From positions 1 through 64,000 of the forward strand of contig CATBCG010000015.1 of NCBI GenBank assembly GCA_949502025.1: a stretch of 64,000 bases of DNA, in the 5' to 3' direction. The position numbers and the translations under genes were made by a program. Below the pieces are notes generated by a model. That model was not told the DNA's origin. It saw only the letters and a list, made by a program, of their open reading frames with translations, and did no database searches. Below, one piece after another: positions 8,319-16,920 of this stretch (its first letter is position 1; every line of letters begins with the position of its first letter). This DNA comes from MGBC131033 sp910585655 (GTDB lineage Bacteria; Bacillota; Clostridia; Lachnospirales; Lachnospiraceae).

Positions 8319-8500
8319 TTGTTCTTTATCCTTTTATTCCATAATTCCCTTATTTTATCAGGATCGGATAGAACTATTTTTCTTGGAGCATTTGAAGTTG
8401 GCATCGGATCAGCGATTGAAGATTCCAAAGCCTCCACAAAGGCTTCAATCTTTTCTGGTTCTGTAATTTTTATGTTGGCAAAAATACTTGAAGTAGCCAA
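8315..8500 (-). CDS. Small antitoxin-like partner of the GNAT protein
   Basis: A 61-residue protein starting MATSSIFANIKITEPEKIEA, with a short acidic helical middle and a basic end (RELWNKRIKNK). The start is chosen at TTG 8498-8500 because GGGGAGGTG lies just upstream; the in-frame GTG at 8507 overlaps that ribosome site. Small proteins with this MATSSIF-type opening beside a GNAT gene are familiar in Firmicutes genomes. An antitoxin role is inferred, and no classical DNA-binding fold is obvious. Confidence 0.65.
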   Translation of the reverse strand: MATSSIFANIKITEPEKIEAFVEALESSIADPMPTSNAPRKIVLSDPDKIRELWNKRIKNK

Positions 8501-8605
8501 AATCAGCACCTCCCCATTATTTATAATGTAGACGTTGATTCTTGTTTACAAGCATATTATATGCGAAAATTGTAAGTTTAGCAATAGTTTTGTGACTTTT
8601 TAACT

Positions 8606-8665
8606 AGACGGGATTCGAACCTTGTTGCTATTAACAGTATGCGACCACGAGCAAGAGGGACGCGG
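8606..8665 (-). other. Decayed tRNA-like sequence repeating the tRNA-Gly 3' end
   Basis: Sixteen bases (8606-8621) exactly repeat part of the T-arm and acceptor of tRNA-Gly (8713-8728). Upstream on the minus strand lies CTGTTAA, which matches the anticodon loop of a tRNA-Asn(GTT). The flanking stems do not pair properly, so it cannot be a working tRNA. It may be a decayed tRNA or an attachment-site remnant. Confidence 0.45.
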
Positions 8666-8670
8666 GGATC

Positions 8671-8700
8671 AAAAAAATCCAGAATGTTTCATCCTGGATT
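8671..8700 (-). terminator. Terminator of tRNA-Gly
   Basis: On the minus strand a stem AATCCAG / CTGGATT is followed by a run of T, directly after the 3' end of tRNA-Gly. Confidence 0.8.
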
Positions 8701-8706
8701 CCCTCA

Positions 8707-8778
8707 AGCACGAGACGGGATTCGAACCCGCGACCCTCGCCTTGGCAAGGCGATACTCCACCACTGAGCCACTCGTGC
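8707..8778 (-). tRNA. tRNA-Gly (anticodon GCC)
   Basis: The minus strand folds as a tRNA: acceptor stem GCACGAG / CTCGTGC, D-arm GCTCAGTGGTGGAGT, anticodon stem CGCC / GGCG around loop TTGCCAA (GCC), and T-arm with GGTTCGAATCC. The 3' CCA is not encoded. A terminator follows at once. Confidence 0.95.
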
Positions 8779-8894
8779 AACAATCATTTCCTTGACTGCG
8801 TAGACTACTATATCACAGAATAAAGCATCTGTCAACCCATTTTTTAAGAAAATTTTCAGGGCAAAAATTTTTTCTTTCTATACTCGAAACGGGA

Positions 8895-8923
8895 GTTCCA
8901 TTTTTTCAACTTTGTGTTATACT
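8895..8923 (+). promoter_or_regulatory. Putative promoter of the PatB-like gene
   Basis: TATACT at 8918-8923 is a good -10 hexamer. The -35 region (GTTCCA at 8895, 17 bases away) is weak. The leader to the start codon at 9021 is about 90 bases. The rest of 8501-9020 holds the tRNA, its terminator and the tRNA-like remnant; I see no further gene there. Confidence 0.4.
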
Positions 8924-9020
8924 AGATTAGGAAGAGGGATACCTCCTGTTATGTCCCCAGGAAAGAAGGCAGAAGGAGCGGGAGCTTTGGCTCTAAATAA
9001 AAAGAAAAGGAGATATACAT

Positions 9021-10202
9021 ATGAAGTACGATTTTGAAACACTTGTGAAAAGAAAGGGTGTCGGTTCCGGAAAATGGGAAGGGATGTATAAGGCAAATCC
9101 AGAGGTAGGAGAGGATGTTGTTCCATTTTCAGTAGCAGATATGGAGCTGAAAAACGCGCCGGAAATCATCGAGGGTCTGAAAGAATATTTGGATCATTGC
9201 ATTTTAGGCTATACCGGTCCGACCGATGCTTATTATGAGGCGGCAATAGGCTGGATGGAGCGCAGACATGGTTTTCGACCAGAGAAGGAATGGTTTATTG
9301 AGACAGCAGGTGTAGTTCCGGCTATCCGTCAGATGGTAGGCGCATTTACCAAGCCGGAAGACGCTGTTCTGATTACGCCTCCGGTTTATTATCCTTTTAA
9401 AATGTCGGTAGAGCAGAACAAGCGGAAGTTGGTAGAAAGCGAGCTGGTGATTAAGGATGGGCATTACGAGCTGGATTTTGAGGACTTTGAGAAAAAGGCT
9501 GCTCAGCCGGATGTGACGTTGTTTATTCTTTGCAGCCCGCATAACCCGGTAGGACGGATTTGGACAGAGGAAGAGCTGCTGCGGATATGTGAAATCTGTT
9601 ACAGGAACCATGTGTTTATTATTTCCGACGAAATCCATTTTGATTTGATTATGCCGGGATATCGGCATGTGTCAATGGGAACGTTCGAGCAAAAGTACCT
9701 GGATAACTGCGCAATCTGTACGGCTCCGAGCAAAACCTTTAACCTGGCAGGGATGCAGACTTCTAATATTCTTGTTCCAAATGCCGAATACCGGAGTAAG
9801 TTAGAAGGAGCCAGAGGGTATTTTTCCCTGACCGCGATGGGCTATAAGGCATGTGAGTTGGCATACAACCGGGGCGAGGAGTGGCTTGAGGCGCTGCTTG
9901 TGCATTTGGATGGGAACAGAAAGCTGGCAGAGGATTTTATGAAGGAACATTTGCCGCAGATTCATGTATTCCCGTTAGAGGGAACCTATCTTCAGTGGTG
10001 GGATTGCCGAAGCCTTGGCTTAGAAGAAGAGGAACTGGAGCATTTTATGAAACAGGAGGCAGAGCTTTTCTTAGATGAGGGTTATATGTTTGGGGAAGCG
10101 GGCAGCGGTTTTGAACGGATTAACCTGGCATGCCCGCGGGATGTACTGGAAAAAGCCCTCAAGCGTTTCCTGGCTGCTTTGCAAAAGAGGGGCTTAGCCT
10201 AG
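9021..10202 (+). CDS. MalY/PatB-family PLP-dependent C-S lyase
   Basis: A fold-type I pyridoxal-phosphate enzyme of the MalY/PatB group, which act as cystathionine beta-lyases or cysteine desulfhydrases and are often annotated as aminotransferases. Its 393 residues show the opening VVPFSVADMEL, the substrate-site GYTGPTDAYYEA, the PLP-binding SPHNPVGR and SDEIHFDLI, and the Schiff-base lysine in APSKTFNLAG. A role in cystathionine cleavage or sulfur amino acid metabolism is a family inference. Its 3' end overlaps the convergent hydrolase gene by nine bases. Confidence 0.88.
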   Translation: MKYDFETLVKRKGVGSGKWEGMYKANPEVGEDVVPFSVADMELKNAPEIIEGLKEYLDHCILGYTGPTDAYYEAAIGWMERRHGFRPEKEWFIETAGVVPAIRQMVGAFTKPEDAVLITPPVYYPFKMSVEQNKRKLVESELVIKDGHYELDFEDFEKKAAQPDVTLFILCSPHNPVGRIWTEEELLRICEICYRNHVFIISDEIHFDLIMPGYRHVSMGTFEQKYLDNCAICTAPSKTFNLAGMQTSNILVPNAEYRSKLEGARGYFSLTAMGYKACELAYNRGEEWLEALLVHLDGNRKLAEDFMKEHLPQIHVFPLEGTYLQWWDCRSLGLEEEELEHFMKQEAELFLDEGYMFGEAGSGFERINLACPRDVLEKALKRFLAALQKRGLA

Positions 10203-11336
10203 AGAGATGGAAGAACGGCTCTTTTTGGGGCGATCCCGCTTCCATAAGTTGAGTCTGGCATAGCGGAAAAGGGCATAAACCGTTTGGTTGATGAGCTTTC
10301 TGGTCGGCTCGTCAAGCTGAGACATGGATTTTAAAATCGGGCGGACAGCTTTAAGCCCGTCTGTGGTTAAATCAAAGGCGCTTTTGATGTCGGCTGCGAC
10401 AAGAACCTCATAAAGTCCGTTGACAAAGCGTTCCCGCTGCCCATAATCAATACTGTTTATCCAGCTCCGCAGCGTCTGGTCGATGCGTTTACTGTCCTCA
10501 TCTACGGACTCTAACCGAAGAAAATCTGTTCCTTTGATTTCCCAGGAGTAGGGATCGTGCTGCATAAGACCGGAATTCGTACTATGGACGACCGTATAGG
10601 CTTCCTGATGCTCTAACAGCATTCCAATGATAGAGGTTTGAGGAACAAAACTGTGGATGCGTTCCCGGATTTTGTGATATTCCTTTGAGGCAATGATTTT
10701 TTTGTCAAAGCCGGGAGCGTCATGGCTGTAAATATCAATGATCCAGTCCTGAAGAGAGGGGTCGCAGAAGGAGGAAGCAAAAACAGCGAGATTTCCGCCT
10801 TTGGAATGACCGCCTATCCGAAGCGCCTCCGGATAGGCGAGCGCCGCCTCCTCAAGATATTCTACAGCCGCAAGCTGTGCAGGAACCGGTGTTAAGAAAC
10901 TCATGTTAAAGTTTTCTTTCCAGCCAATCAAAGAATCATCTGTACCACGAAAAGCCAGATAGACCGTATCGTCCCCTGTGAGGATGGTAAGAGCGGAAAA
11001 CTGCTTTTGGGCTTGATAATCAATTTGATTCACATAACGTGTTAAAAGCAGCGAACCGAAGCGTTTGCTCTTGGCAAGCGCACTTAGGAAAGCGCGATCC
11101 GTCGGCGTCTGCGGCATAACCGTATTGGCAAGCTTATCCGCTTGTTCGGTCTGTACCAGTAAGGTAGTTATGGTATCGGAAAGCGGAAGTTTCGCATGGT
11201 ATTGTTCCTTTGTGAGAATCGAATCAAAGGTCATGTAGGAAAGCTGACACAAAATCAGGCTGTCTACCGCGTTAAAGGGAGATTGCAAAAAAGTCAGGTC
11301 GCCGCGCCATTCCAGGTAGTCAATGATATTTGCCAT
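10194..11336 (-). CDS. DUF2974 (Mbeg1-like) alpha/beta hydrolase
   Basis: A 380-residue cytosolic protein with the DUF2974 fold. The segment TVYLAFRGTDDSLIGWKENF and the nucleophile elbow GGHSKGGNLA are hallmarks of lipase-like alpha/beta hydrolases. Further conserved pieces are the SHDAPGFDKKI loop and a late histidine near STNSGLMQHDPYSW. The substrate is unknown. It has its own promoter (11384-11412) and is divergent from thioredoxin. Confidence 0.85.
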   Translation of the reverse strand: MANIIDYLEWRGDLTFLQSPFNAVDSLILCQLSYMTFDSILTKEQYHAKLPLSDTITTLLVQTEQADKLANTVMPQTPTDRAFLSALAKSKRFGSLLLTRYVNQIDYQAQKQFSALTILTGDDTVYLAFRGTDDSLIGWKENFNMSFLTPVPAQLAAVEYLEEAALAYPEALRIGGHSKGGNLAVFASSFCDPSLQDWIIDIYSHDAPGFDKKIIASKEYHKIRERIHSFVPQTSIIGMLLEHQEAYTVVHSTNSGLMQHDPYSWEIKGTDFLRLESVDEDSKRIDQTLRSWINSIDYGQRERFVNGLYEVLVAADIKSAFDLTTDGLKAVRPILKSMSQLDEPTRKLINQTVYALFRYARLNLWKRDRPKKSRSSISLG

Positions 11337-11383
11337 AAAAAAGTCACCTCATTTTTTGATTGGAAGCATATTCCATATAGTAT

Positions 11384-11412
11384 AGTATACTGCCTTTGTG
11401 GAAAAATAACAA
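11384..11412 (-). promoter_or_regulatory. Promoter of the DUF2974 gene
   Basis: On the minus strand TTGTTA (11407-11412) and TATACT (11384-11389) are separated by exactly 17 bases, about 50 bases upstream of the start codon. Confidence 0.7.
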
Positions 11413-11465
11413 TGAAAAAAGGTGACAATTAAAGTTAAGAGGCGCTCAAGAAAGGAGAATGAACT

Positions 11466-11789
11466 ATGTCAGTTATTACAGTTACAAGTGAAAATTTTGA
11501 AACCGAGGTATTGCAGGCAGAAAAGCCGGTATTGGTAGATTTCTGGGCTGCTTGGTGCGGACCATGCAGGAGACTTTCACCGTTGGTAGATCAGATTGCG
11601 GAGGAAGCACCGGATATCAAGGTAGGAAAAGTAAACGTAGACGAACAGCCGGCGCTACGGGATCAGTTCGGAATTATGAGTATCCCGACGCTGCTGGTAT
11701 TTAAAGAAGGAAAGCAGACGGCTTCCTTAGTGGGAATACCGGCATCGAATCCAAAGCAGGCAATTTTGGATATGGTATCGCAAAACTAA
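11466..11789 (+). CDS. trxA: Thioredoxin
   Basis: A 107-residue thioredoxin that keeps cytosolic protein disulfides reduced. The active site reads FWAAWCGPCRRLSPL (the usual WCGPC) and the cis-proline segment is GIMSIPTLLVF. The ATG has an AAAGGAG site. pyrC starts 32 bases after its stop, so it may head the pyrimidine transcript or be a separate unit with readthrough. Confidence 0.95.
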   Translation: MSVITVTSENFETEVLQAEKPVLVDFWAAWCGPCRRLSPLVDQIAEEAPDIKVGKVNVDEQPALRDQFGIMSIPTLLVFKEGKQTASLVGIPASNPKQAILDMVSQN

Positions 11790-11820
11790 GGAGCAACCTA
11801 CAAAGAAAGGCAGGAGGAGC

Positions 11821-13185
11821 ATGAAAATTGTAATCAGGAACGGGCATGTGTTAGATCCGGCTTCCGGTCGGGACGGGATCTATGATCTGCTGATAGAGGA
11901 CGGAATCATCAGCCGGGTAGAAAAGGTGGCGGCTGCCGAAGCAGATGCTTTGGCTATGTTATCGGAAGAGACATTGCCGGAGGAAACAGGCGTCTTGGCA
12001 TTTTATGCTATGGAGGAGGCGGCAAGGACGGCAGACCGGATCATAGATGCTTCCGGCTTGTATGTGATGCCGGGATTCATCGATCTGCATGTGCATTTTC
12101 GTGATCCGGGACTGGAATACAAAGAAACGATTCACACCGGTTCTCTGGCAGCGGCGAAAGGCGGCTTTACGACGGTTTGTACTATGCCCAATACGATTCC
12201 GGTAATGGATACCGTAGAGCATTTGAAACTGCAGCTTGACAAGATTCAAAAGGATGCAGTGGTGCATGTGCTTCCGGTAGGAGCCGTGACAATGGGGCAG
12301 GCAGGAGTAGAGCTGTCGGAAATCGAAGCGATGAGAGAGGCAGGAGCGGCAGCGTTAAGCGAAGACGGAAAATCCGTGATGGATTCCGGGCTGTACCGGG
12401 AGGCGATGCGGACGGCGGCAGAGATTGGAATGCCGGTTTTTGCACATTGCGAGGATAAAAGCCTGGTAGCAGACGGCGTTTTAAACGCCGGAAAACGGGC
12501 GGAGGCGCTTTGCGTTCCTGGGATTACCAATGCGGTGGAGGATGTGATCTGCGCCAGAGATATTTTACTGGCAAAGGAAACAGGAGTAAGACTTCATCTA
12601 TGTCATTGTTCGACTGCCGACAGCGTACGCTTGGTGGCGATGGCAAAGGAGGATGGTCTTCCGATCACGGCAGAGGTATGCCCGCACCATTTTACTCTTA
12701 CGGACGAAGATATTCCAGGGGACGATGCTAATTTTAAAATGAATCCGCCGCTGCGCAGCCGCAAGGATGTAGAGGCTCTGCGGGAAGGGCTGCGTAATGG
12801 AACTATGGATGTGATTGCAACTGATCATGCTCCTCATAGCGCCGAGGAAAAAGCCAAGTCGATCCGGGAAGCTCCATTTGGAATCGTCGGTCTGGAAACG
12901 GCGTTTGCTCTTTCGGTCAGCGAGCTGGTAAAAAAGGATGTACTGACGCCAATACAATTAGTAGAAAAAATGAGTCGAAATCCGGCTCTGGTGTTAGGCA
13001 TCCCTAAAGGGACGTTAGAGGAAGGACGCGCTGCCGATATCGTGGTCGCAGATATGGACAGCGTTTACCAAATCCATGCTGATAAATTTGCCTCTAAAGG
13101 AAAAAATACGCCGTTTGACAAAAGGACGGTAAGCGGGAAAATCTGTTATACCTTAGTAGACGGTAACGTGGTGTATGAGGGATAA
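11821..13185 (+). CDS. pyrC: Dihydroorotase
   Basis: Dihydroorotase cyclises N-carbamoyl-aspartate to dihydroorotate, the third step of pyrimidine synthesis. Metal-binding motifs are present: DLHVHFRDPG, VFAHCEDKSL, HLCHCST and IATDHAPHS. At 454 residues it exceeds the usual 425-430. The excess is an insertion of about 30 residues near positions 38-70 (ALAMLSEETLPEETGVLAFY), between the first strand pair and the DASGLYVMPGFID motif. AGGAGGAGC precedes the ATG. It is the first gene of the pyrC-F-K-D-E operon. Confidence 0.96.
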   Translation: MKIVIRNGHVLDPASGRDGIYDLLIEDGIISRVEKVAAAEADALAMLSEETLPEETGVLAFYAMEEAARTADRIIDASGLYVMPGFIDLHVHFRDPGLEYKETIHTGSLAAAKGGFTTVCTMPNTIPVMDTVEHLKLQLDKIQKDAVVHVLPVGAVTMGQAGVELSEIEAMREAGAAALSEDGKSVMDSGLYREAMRTAAEIGMPVFAHCEDKSLVADGVLNAGKRAEALCVPGITNAVEDVICARDILLAKETGVRLHLCHCSTADSVRLVAMAKEDGLPITAEVCPHHFTLTDEDIPGDDANFKMNPPLRSRKDVEALREGLRNGTMDVIATDHAPHSAEEKAKSIREAPFGIVGLETAFALSVSELVKKDVLTPIQLVEKMSRNPALVLGIPKGTLEEGRAADIVVADMDSVYQIHADKFASKGKNTPFDKRTVSGKICYTLVDGNVVYEG

Positions 13186-13233
13186 ATACAGAAAAAAATA
13201 GGAAAAGGATAAGAAAAGAATTAGGAGAAAGCT

Positions 13234-14154
13234 ATGATAGATAAGTTAAATGAGAGAATTCAAAAGCTAGAGGCTCCGATTGTCGTGGGCTTAGATCCGA
13301 CGCTGGCATTTGTACCGACGCATGTGCAGGAGGCTGCTTTTGCAGAATACGGCGAGACCTTAGAGGGGGCGGCAGAAGCGATTTGGCAATTTAACAAGGC
13401 GATTGTCGATGCAGTTTATGAGCTGATTCCAGCCGTTAAGCCGCAGATTGCCATGTATGAACAGTTTGGTCTGTCAGGACTGAATGTATTTCAAAAAACG
13501 GTAGAATACTGCAAATCCAAGGGACTGATCGTAATCGGAGATGTGAAGCGTGGCGATATCGGATCGACTTCCGCGGCTTATGCAGTGGCGCATTTAGGAC
13601 AGGTCAAAGTCGCCTCCCAAAGCTTTTATCCGTTCGGACTAGATTTTGCTACGGTGAATCCGTATCTGGGAAGCGATGGCGTCAAACCGTTTATCCAGGT
13701 TTGTAAGGAAGAAAAGAAGGGAATTTTTGTCCTGGTAAAAACTTCCAATCCGTCAAGCGGAGAGTTCCAGGATCGGCTGATTGACGGAAGACCATTGTAT
13801 GAATGGGTTGGAGAAAAAGTAGCCGAATGGGGTGAGGAAGCGATGAGCGAAGGAGGCTATAGCTATGTCGGCGCTGTCGTTGGTGCAACCTATCCGGAGA
13901 TGGGAAAGGTACTGCGCAACATCATGCCAAAGGCTTGTATTCTGGTACCAGGCTACGGCGCACAGGGCGCAGGAGCAAAAGAACTGGCGCCTTATTTTAA
14001 CAAAGACGGGCTCGGAGCTATCGTCAATTCCTCAAGAGGTATCATCGCTGCTTATCAACAGGAAAAATATCAAAGCTTTGGCAAGGAAGGCTTTGCCGAC
14101 GCCTCCAGACAGGCGGTTTTGGATATGAAAGCAGATTTGGCATCTATTTTTTAA
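13234..14154 (+). CDS. pyrF: Orotidine 5'-phosphate decarboxylase
   Basis: This enzyme converts OMP to UMP, the last step of de novo pyrimidine synthesis. The active-site segment DVKRGDIGSTSAAYA is intact, and VGLDPTLAF opens the barrel. The 306-residue length is that of the longer subfamily common in Clostridia and mycobacteria. AGGAGAAAG precedes the ATG. The gap to pyrC is 48 bases. Confidence 0.95.
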   Translation: MIDKLNERIQKLEAPIVVGLDPTLAFVPTHVQEAAFAEYGETLEGAAEAIWQFNKAIVDAVYELIPAVKPQIAMYEQFGLSGLNVFQKTVEYCKSKGLIVIGDVKRGDIGSTSAAYAVAHLGQVKVASQSFYPFGLDFATVNPYLGSDGVKPFIQVCKEEKKGIFVLVKTSNPSSGEFQDRLIDGRPLYEWVGEKVAEWGEEAMSEGGYSYVGAVVGATYPEMGKVLRNIMPKACILVPGYGAQGAGAKELAPYFNKDGLGAIVNSSRGIIAAYQQEKYQSFGKEGFADASRQAVLDMKADLASIF

Positions 14155-14201
14155 GGAAAAAGAGTAAGAAATGGGCAACAGAAATAAGATAGGAAAAGAC
14201 T

Positions 14202-14978
14202 ATGAAGATAAAATATAAAGCAGGGATTATCGAAATGACAGAGCTGTGTGCCGGAATTTACAGCATGTGGCTGGAAGCAGGAGCAATCATAGAGCAAGCC
14301 CTTGCCGGGCAGTTTGTAGCTTTATACTGCGAGGATGCCAGCCGTATGCTGCCGCGTCCGATCAGTATCTGCGAGCTGGATCGAGAAAACGGGCGGCTGC
14401 GGCTGGTATTTCGGGTAGCCGGAGCTGGTACGGAGGAGTTTTCCAGGCTGGCAGCAGGGGATACGATAGAAGTGATGGGTCCTTTGGGCAATGGTTTTTC
14501 TCCGGAGGGAGAGGAGCCACTCTTAATCGGAGGCGGGATTGGGATTCCGCCGATGTTAGAACTGGCAAAGGAGTTGTATCAAAGGAGTAAAAAGAAAAGC
14601 AAGGTTGTCCTTGGCTACCGGGATAATACGACTTTTCTGGCAGATGAATTTGCGCCGTATGCCGAGGTGTATCTGGCAAGTGAAGACGGAAGCGTAGGAA
14701 CCAAAGGAAATGTCTTAGACGCAATCAGGCAGCAGGGACTGTCGGCAGATGTCCTATATGCCTGCGGACCTACGCCGATGCTGCGGGGAGTGAAGGCTTA
14801 TGCGGCAGAACAGAAGATAACAGCGCAGATATCCTTAGAGGAACGGATGGCGTGCGGAATCGGAGCGTGTCTGGCATGTGTCTGCCAATCCAAAGAGACC
14901 GATGCTCATACCCATGTCAAGAACAAGCGGATTTGTAAGGATGGACCGGTCTTTTATGCCGAGGAGGTGGAGCTGTGA
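14202..14978 (+). CDS. pyrK: Dihydroorotate dehydrogenase electron transfer subunit
   Basis: PyrK carries FAD and a [2Fe-2S] cluster and passes electrons from PyrD to NAD. The 258-residue protein has RPISICELD for FAD, the nucleotide-binding GGGIGIPPMLELAKEL and ACGPTPML, and the cluster cysteines in ACGIGACLACVCQ plus a fourth at CKDGPVF. Its TGA stop overlaps the GTG start of pyrD, giving translational coupling as expected for a two-subunit enzyme. Confidence 0.95.
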   Translation: MKIKYKAGIIEMTELCAGIYSMWLEAGAIIEQALAGQFVALYCEDASRMLPRPISICELDRENGRLRLVFRVAGAGTEEFSRLAAGDTIEVMGPLGNGFSPEGEEPLLIGGGIGIPPMLELAKELYQRSKKKSKVVLGYRDNTTFLADEFAPYAEVYLASEDGSVGTKGNVLDAIRQQGLSADVLYACGPTPMLRGVKAYAAEQKITAQISLEERMACGIGACLACVCQSKETDAHTHVKNKRICKDGPVFYAEEVEL

Positions 14979-15880
14979 GAAAGTTAAGTGTGAACATAGC
15001 AGGGGTAGAGCTTGCCAACCCGGTCATGACGGCTTCCGGAACCTTTGGATCCGGTTTGGAATACCAGGAGTTTGTCGATCTTTCTAAGCTTGGCGCGGTT
15101 GTTACTAAGGGTGTGGCAAATGTGCCGTGGCAGGGAAATCCGACTCCCCGGATTGCAGAAACAGCCAGTGGGATGTTAAACGCGATTGGCTTGCAGAATC
15201 CGGGGATTGACGTTTTTATCAAACGCGATATTCCGGCTTTAAAGCAGCAGAATGCCAAAATCTGTGTCAATGTCTGTGGGAGGACGACAGAGGACTATTG
15301 TGAGGTTGTAGAGCGGCTGGCAAAAGAACCGGTCGATTTGCTGGAAATCAATATCTCCTGTCCAAATGTCAAAGAAGGCGGCATTGCCTTTGGGCAGAAT
15401 CCCGCCGCTGTGGAGGCAATTACCAAAGAAGTAAAAAAATATGCCAAACAGCCGGTGATTATGAAGCTAAGCCCAAATGTAACGGATATTACGGAAACAG
15501 CCAAAGCCGCGGAAGCAGGAGGGGCGGACGCCCTTTCTTTAATCAATACCCTGACCGGAATGAAAATCGACGTTCACCGGCGCAGTTTTGCTCTTGCCAA
15601 TAAAACAGGAGGTCTTTCCGGACCGGCGATTAAGCCGATCGCCGTGCGGATGGTTTATCAGGTAGCTCATGCCGTATCGCTTCCGATCATCGGAATGGGC
15701 GGTATCTGTACCGGAGAGGATGCCATCGAATTTCTGATGGCAGGTGCTACTGCTGTCAGTGTCGGCACTGCCAATTTCCGTGAGCCGGCTGCGACTCTTC
15801 AGGTTTTAACCGGAATCGAACAATATATGGAACGTTATGGGATAGAGGACATTGCAGAGCTGATTGGCTGTGTGGAATAA
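14975..15880 (+). CDS. pyrD: Dihydroorotate dehydrogenase B catalytic subunit
   Basis: PyrD type 1B oxidises dihydroorotate to orotate with FMN, using NAD through PyrK. The 301-residue protein has NPVMTASGTFG, the substrate loop NAIGLQNPG, the catalytic cysteine in NISCPNVKEGG, and the FMN phosphate site GMGGICTGEDA. The GTG start at 14975 overlaps the pyrK stop by four bases and has GAGGAGG upstream. Confidence 0.96.
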   Translation: MRKLSVNIAGVELANPVMTASGTFGSGLEYQEFVDLSKLGAVVTKGVANVPWQGNPTPRIAETASGMLNAIGLQNPGIDVFIKRDIPALKQQNAKICVNVCGRTTEDYCEVVERLAKEPVDLLEINISCPNVKEGGIAFGQNPAAVEAITKEVKKYAKQPVIMKLSPNVTDITETAKAAEAGGADALSLINTLTGMKIDVHRRSFALANKTGGLSGPAIKPIAVRMVYQVAHAVSLPIIGMGGICTGEDAIEFLMAGATAVSVGTANFREPAATLQVLTGIEQYMERYGIEDIAELIGCVE

Positions 15881-15911
15881 AAGCGATACCAGAAAAAGGG
15901 GAAATGATAAC

Positions 15912-16589
15912 ATGGAACAATACAAACAGGAATTTATCGAATTTATGGTAGACAGTAACGTATTAAAATTTGGGGATTTTACGTTAAAAAGCGGCAGAAA
16001 ATCTCCGTTTTTTATGAATGCAGGGGCTTATGTGACCGGTTCTCAGCTAAGAAAGTTGGGCGAATATTATGCCAGAGCCATTCATGAGAAGTATGGGGAT
16101 GACTTTGACGTTCTTTTTGGTCCGGCTTATAAGGGGATTCCGCTAAGCGTCGCTACCACGATAGCCTACAGCGAACTGTACGGAATGGAGATCCGTTACT
16201 GCTCTAACCGGAAAGAAGCAAAAGACCACGGCGACGTAGGAATTTTACTGGGCAGCAAGATTCAGGACGGCGATCGGGTTGTGATCATCGAGGACGTTAC
16301 GACCTCCGGAAAATCCATTGAAGAGACCTTTCCGATTTTAAAGGCGCAGGGCAATATTGAAATCAAGGGACTGATGGTTTCCTTAAACCGCTGTGAACGT
16401 GGAAAAGGAACCAAAAGCGCCCTGCAGGAAGTATCCGAGCTGTACGGCTTCCCAACCGGAGCGATTGTGTCGATGAAAGAAGTCGTAGAGCATTTGTATA
16501 ACCGTCCATATCGGGGACAAGTGATCATTGACGATACCCTGAAAGCTTCGATTGATGCTTATTATGAGCAGTATGGCGCAGAGGAATAA
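15912..16589 (+). CDS. pyrE: Orotate phosphoribosyltransferase
   Basis: PyrE joins orotate to PRPP to form OMP. The 225-residue protein has the PRPP motif VVIIEDVTTSGKS and the catalytic-loop region NRKEAKDHGD. The open frame begins 16 codons earlier inside the pyrD tail. The ATG at 15912 is chosen because it gives the usual N-terminus (MEQYKQEFIEFMV) and follows a purine-rich AAAAGGGGAAA site. It is the last biosynthetic gene of the operon. No PyrR gene or attenuator is visible in the window. Confidence 0.95.
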   Translation: MEQYKQEFIEFMVDSNVLKFGDFTLKSGRKSPFFMNAGAYVTGSQLRKLGEYYARAIHEKYGDDFDVLFGPAYKGIPLSVATTIAYSELYGMEIRYCSNRKEAKDHGDVGILLGSKIQDGDRVVIIEDVTTSGKSIEETFPILKAQGNIEIKGLMVSLNRCERGKGTKSALQEVSELYGFPTGAIVSMKEVVEHLYNRPYRGQVIIDDTLKASIDAYYEQYGAEE

Positions 16590-16692
16590 AGAAATTATCC
16601 AAGAAAGAAAAACAGGAACAGATATCATACAAATAGAAGAGGATTAGGAGATGGAACTAAGAGAGACAGATACAATCAGGAGACGAGGTGAA

Positions 16693-16848
16693 ATGATGGG
16701 CGAAGAGGTATATAAGACAATGAAACATGCAGGTGTCCTCAACCTGGTTTTGGGAATCTGCCTGATCGCAGGAGCCGTGGCAATGGGTGTGACGATGATT
16801 GTGACGGCGGTTAGATTGCTGACGAAAAAGTCCAGTTTGACGTTTTAG
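16693..16848 (+). CDS. Small single-pass membrane protein
   Basis: About 51 residues (MMGEEVYKTMKHAGVLNLVL onward) with one long membrane segment rich in Gly/Ala/Val/Ile and a basic tail ending KKSSLTF. The start is placed at ATG 16693 behind GAGGTGA; an upstream ATG at 16651 would add 14 polar residues. Similar small proteins with a YKTM opening and a LLKxKS-type tail occur in Lachnospiraceae, function unknown. It lies at the tail of the pyrimidine operon, before the terminator. Confidence 0.65.
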   Translation: MMGEEVYKTMKHAGVLNLVLGICLIAGAVAMGVTMIVTAVRLLTKKSSLTF

Positions 16849-16871
16849 GAAAGAAATAGAGATAGGGAAAA

Positions 16872-16917
16872 GTCAGCCGGGTGCGAGGGAGACTGCATCT
16901 GGCTGGCTTTTCCTTTT
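16872..16917 (+). terminator. Terminator of the pyrimidine operon
   Basis: A 13-pair stem (16872-16884 with 16895-16907, a few G-U pairs) is followed by a T-rich tract. Confidence 0.85.
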
Positions 16918-16920
16918 TCG

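Noticed and set aside
11790..11820. PyrR-type attenuator before pyrC
   Set aside because: Only 31 bases separate trxA and pyrC; no binding loop or terminator pair is visible.
15864..15911. Longer pyrE starting inside pyrD
   Set aside because: The extra 16 residues are not PyrE-like, and the ATG at 15912 has a better ribosome site and the family N-terminus.
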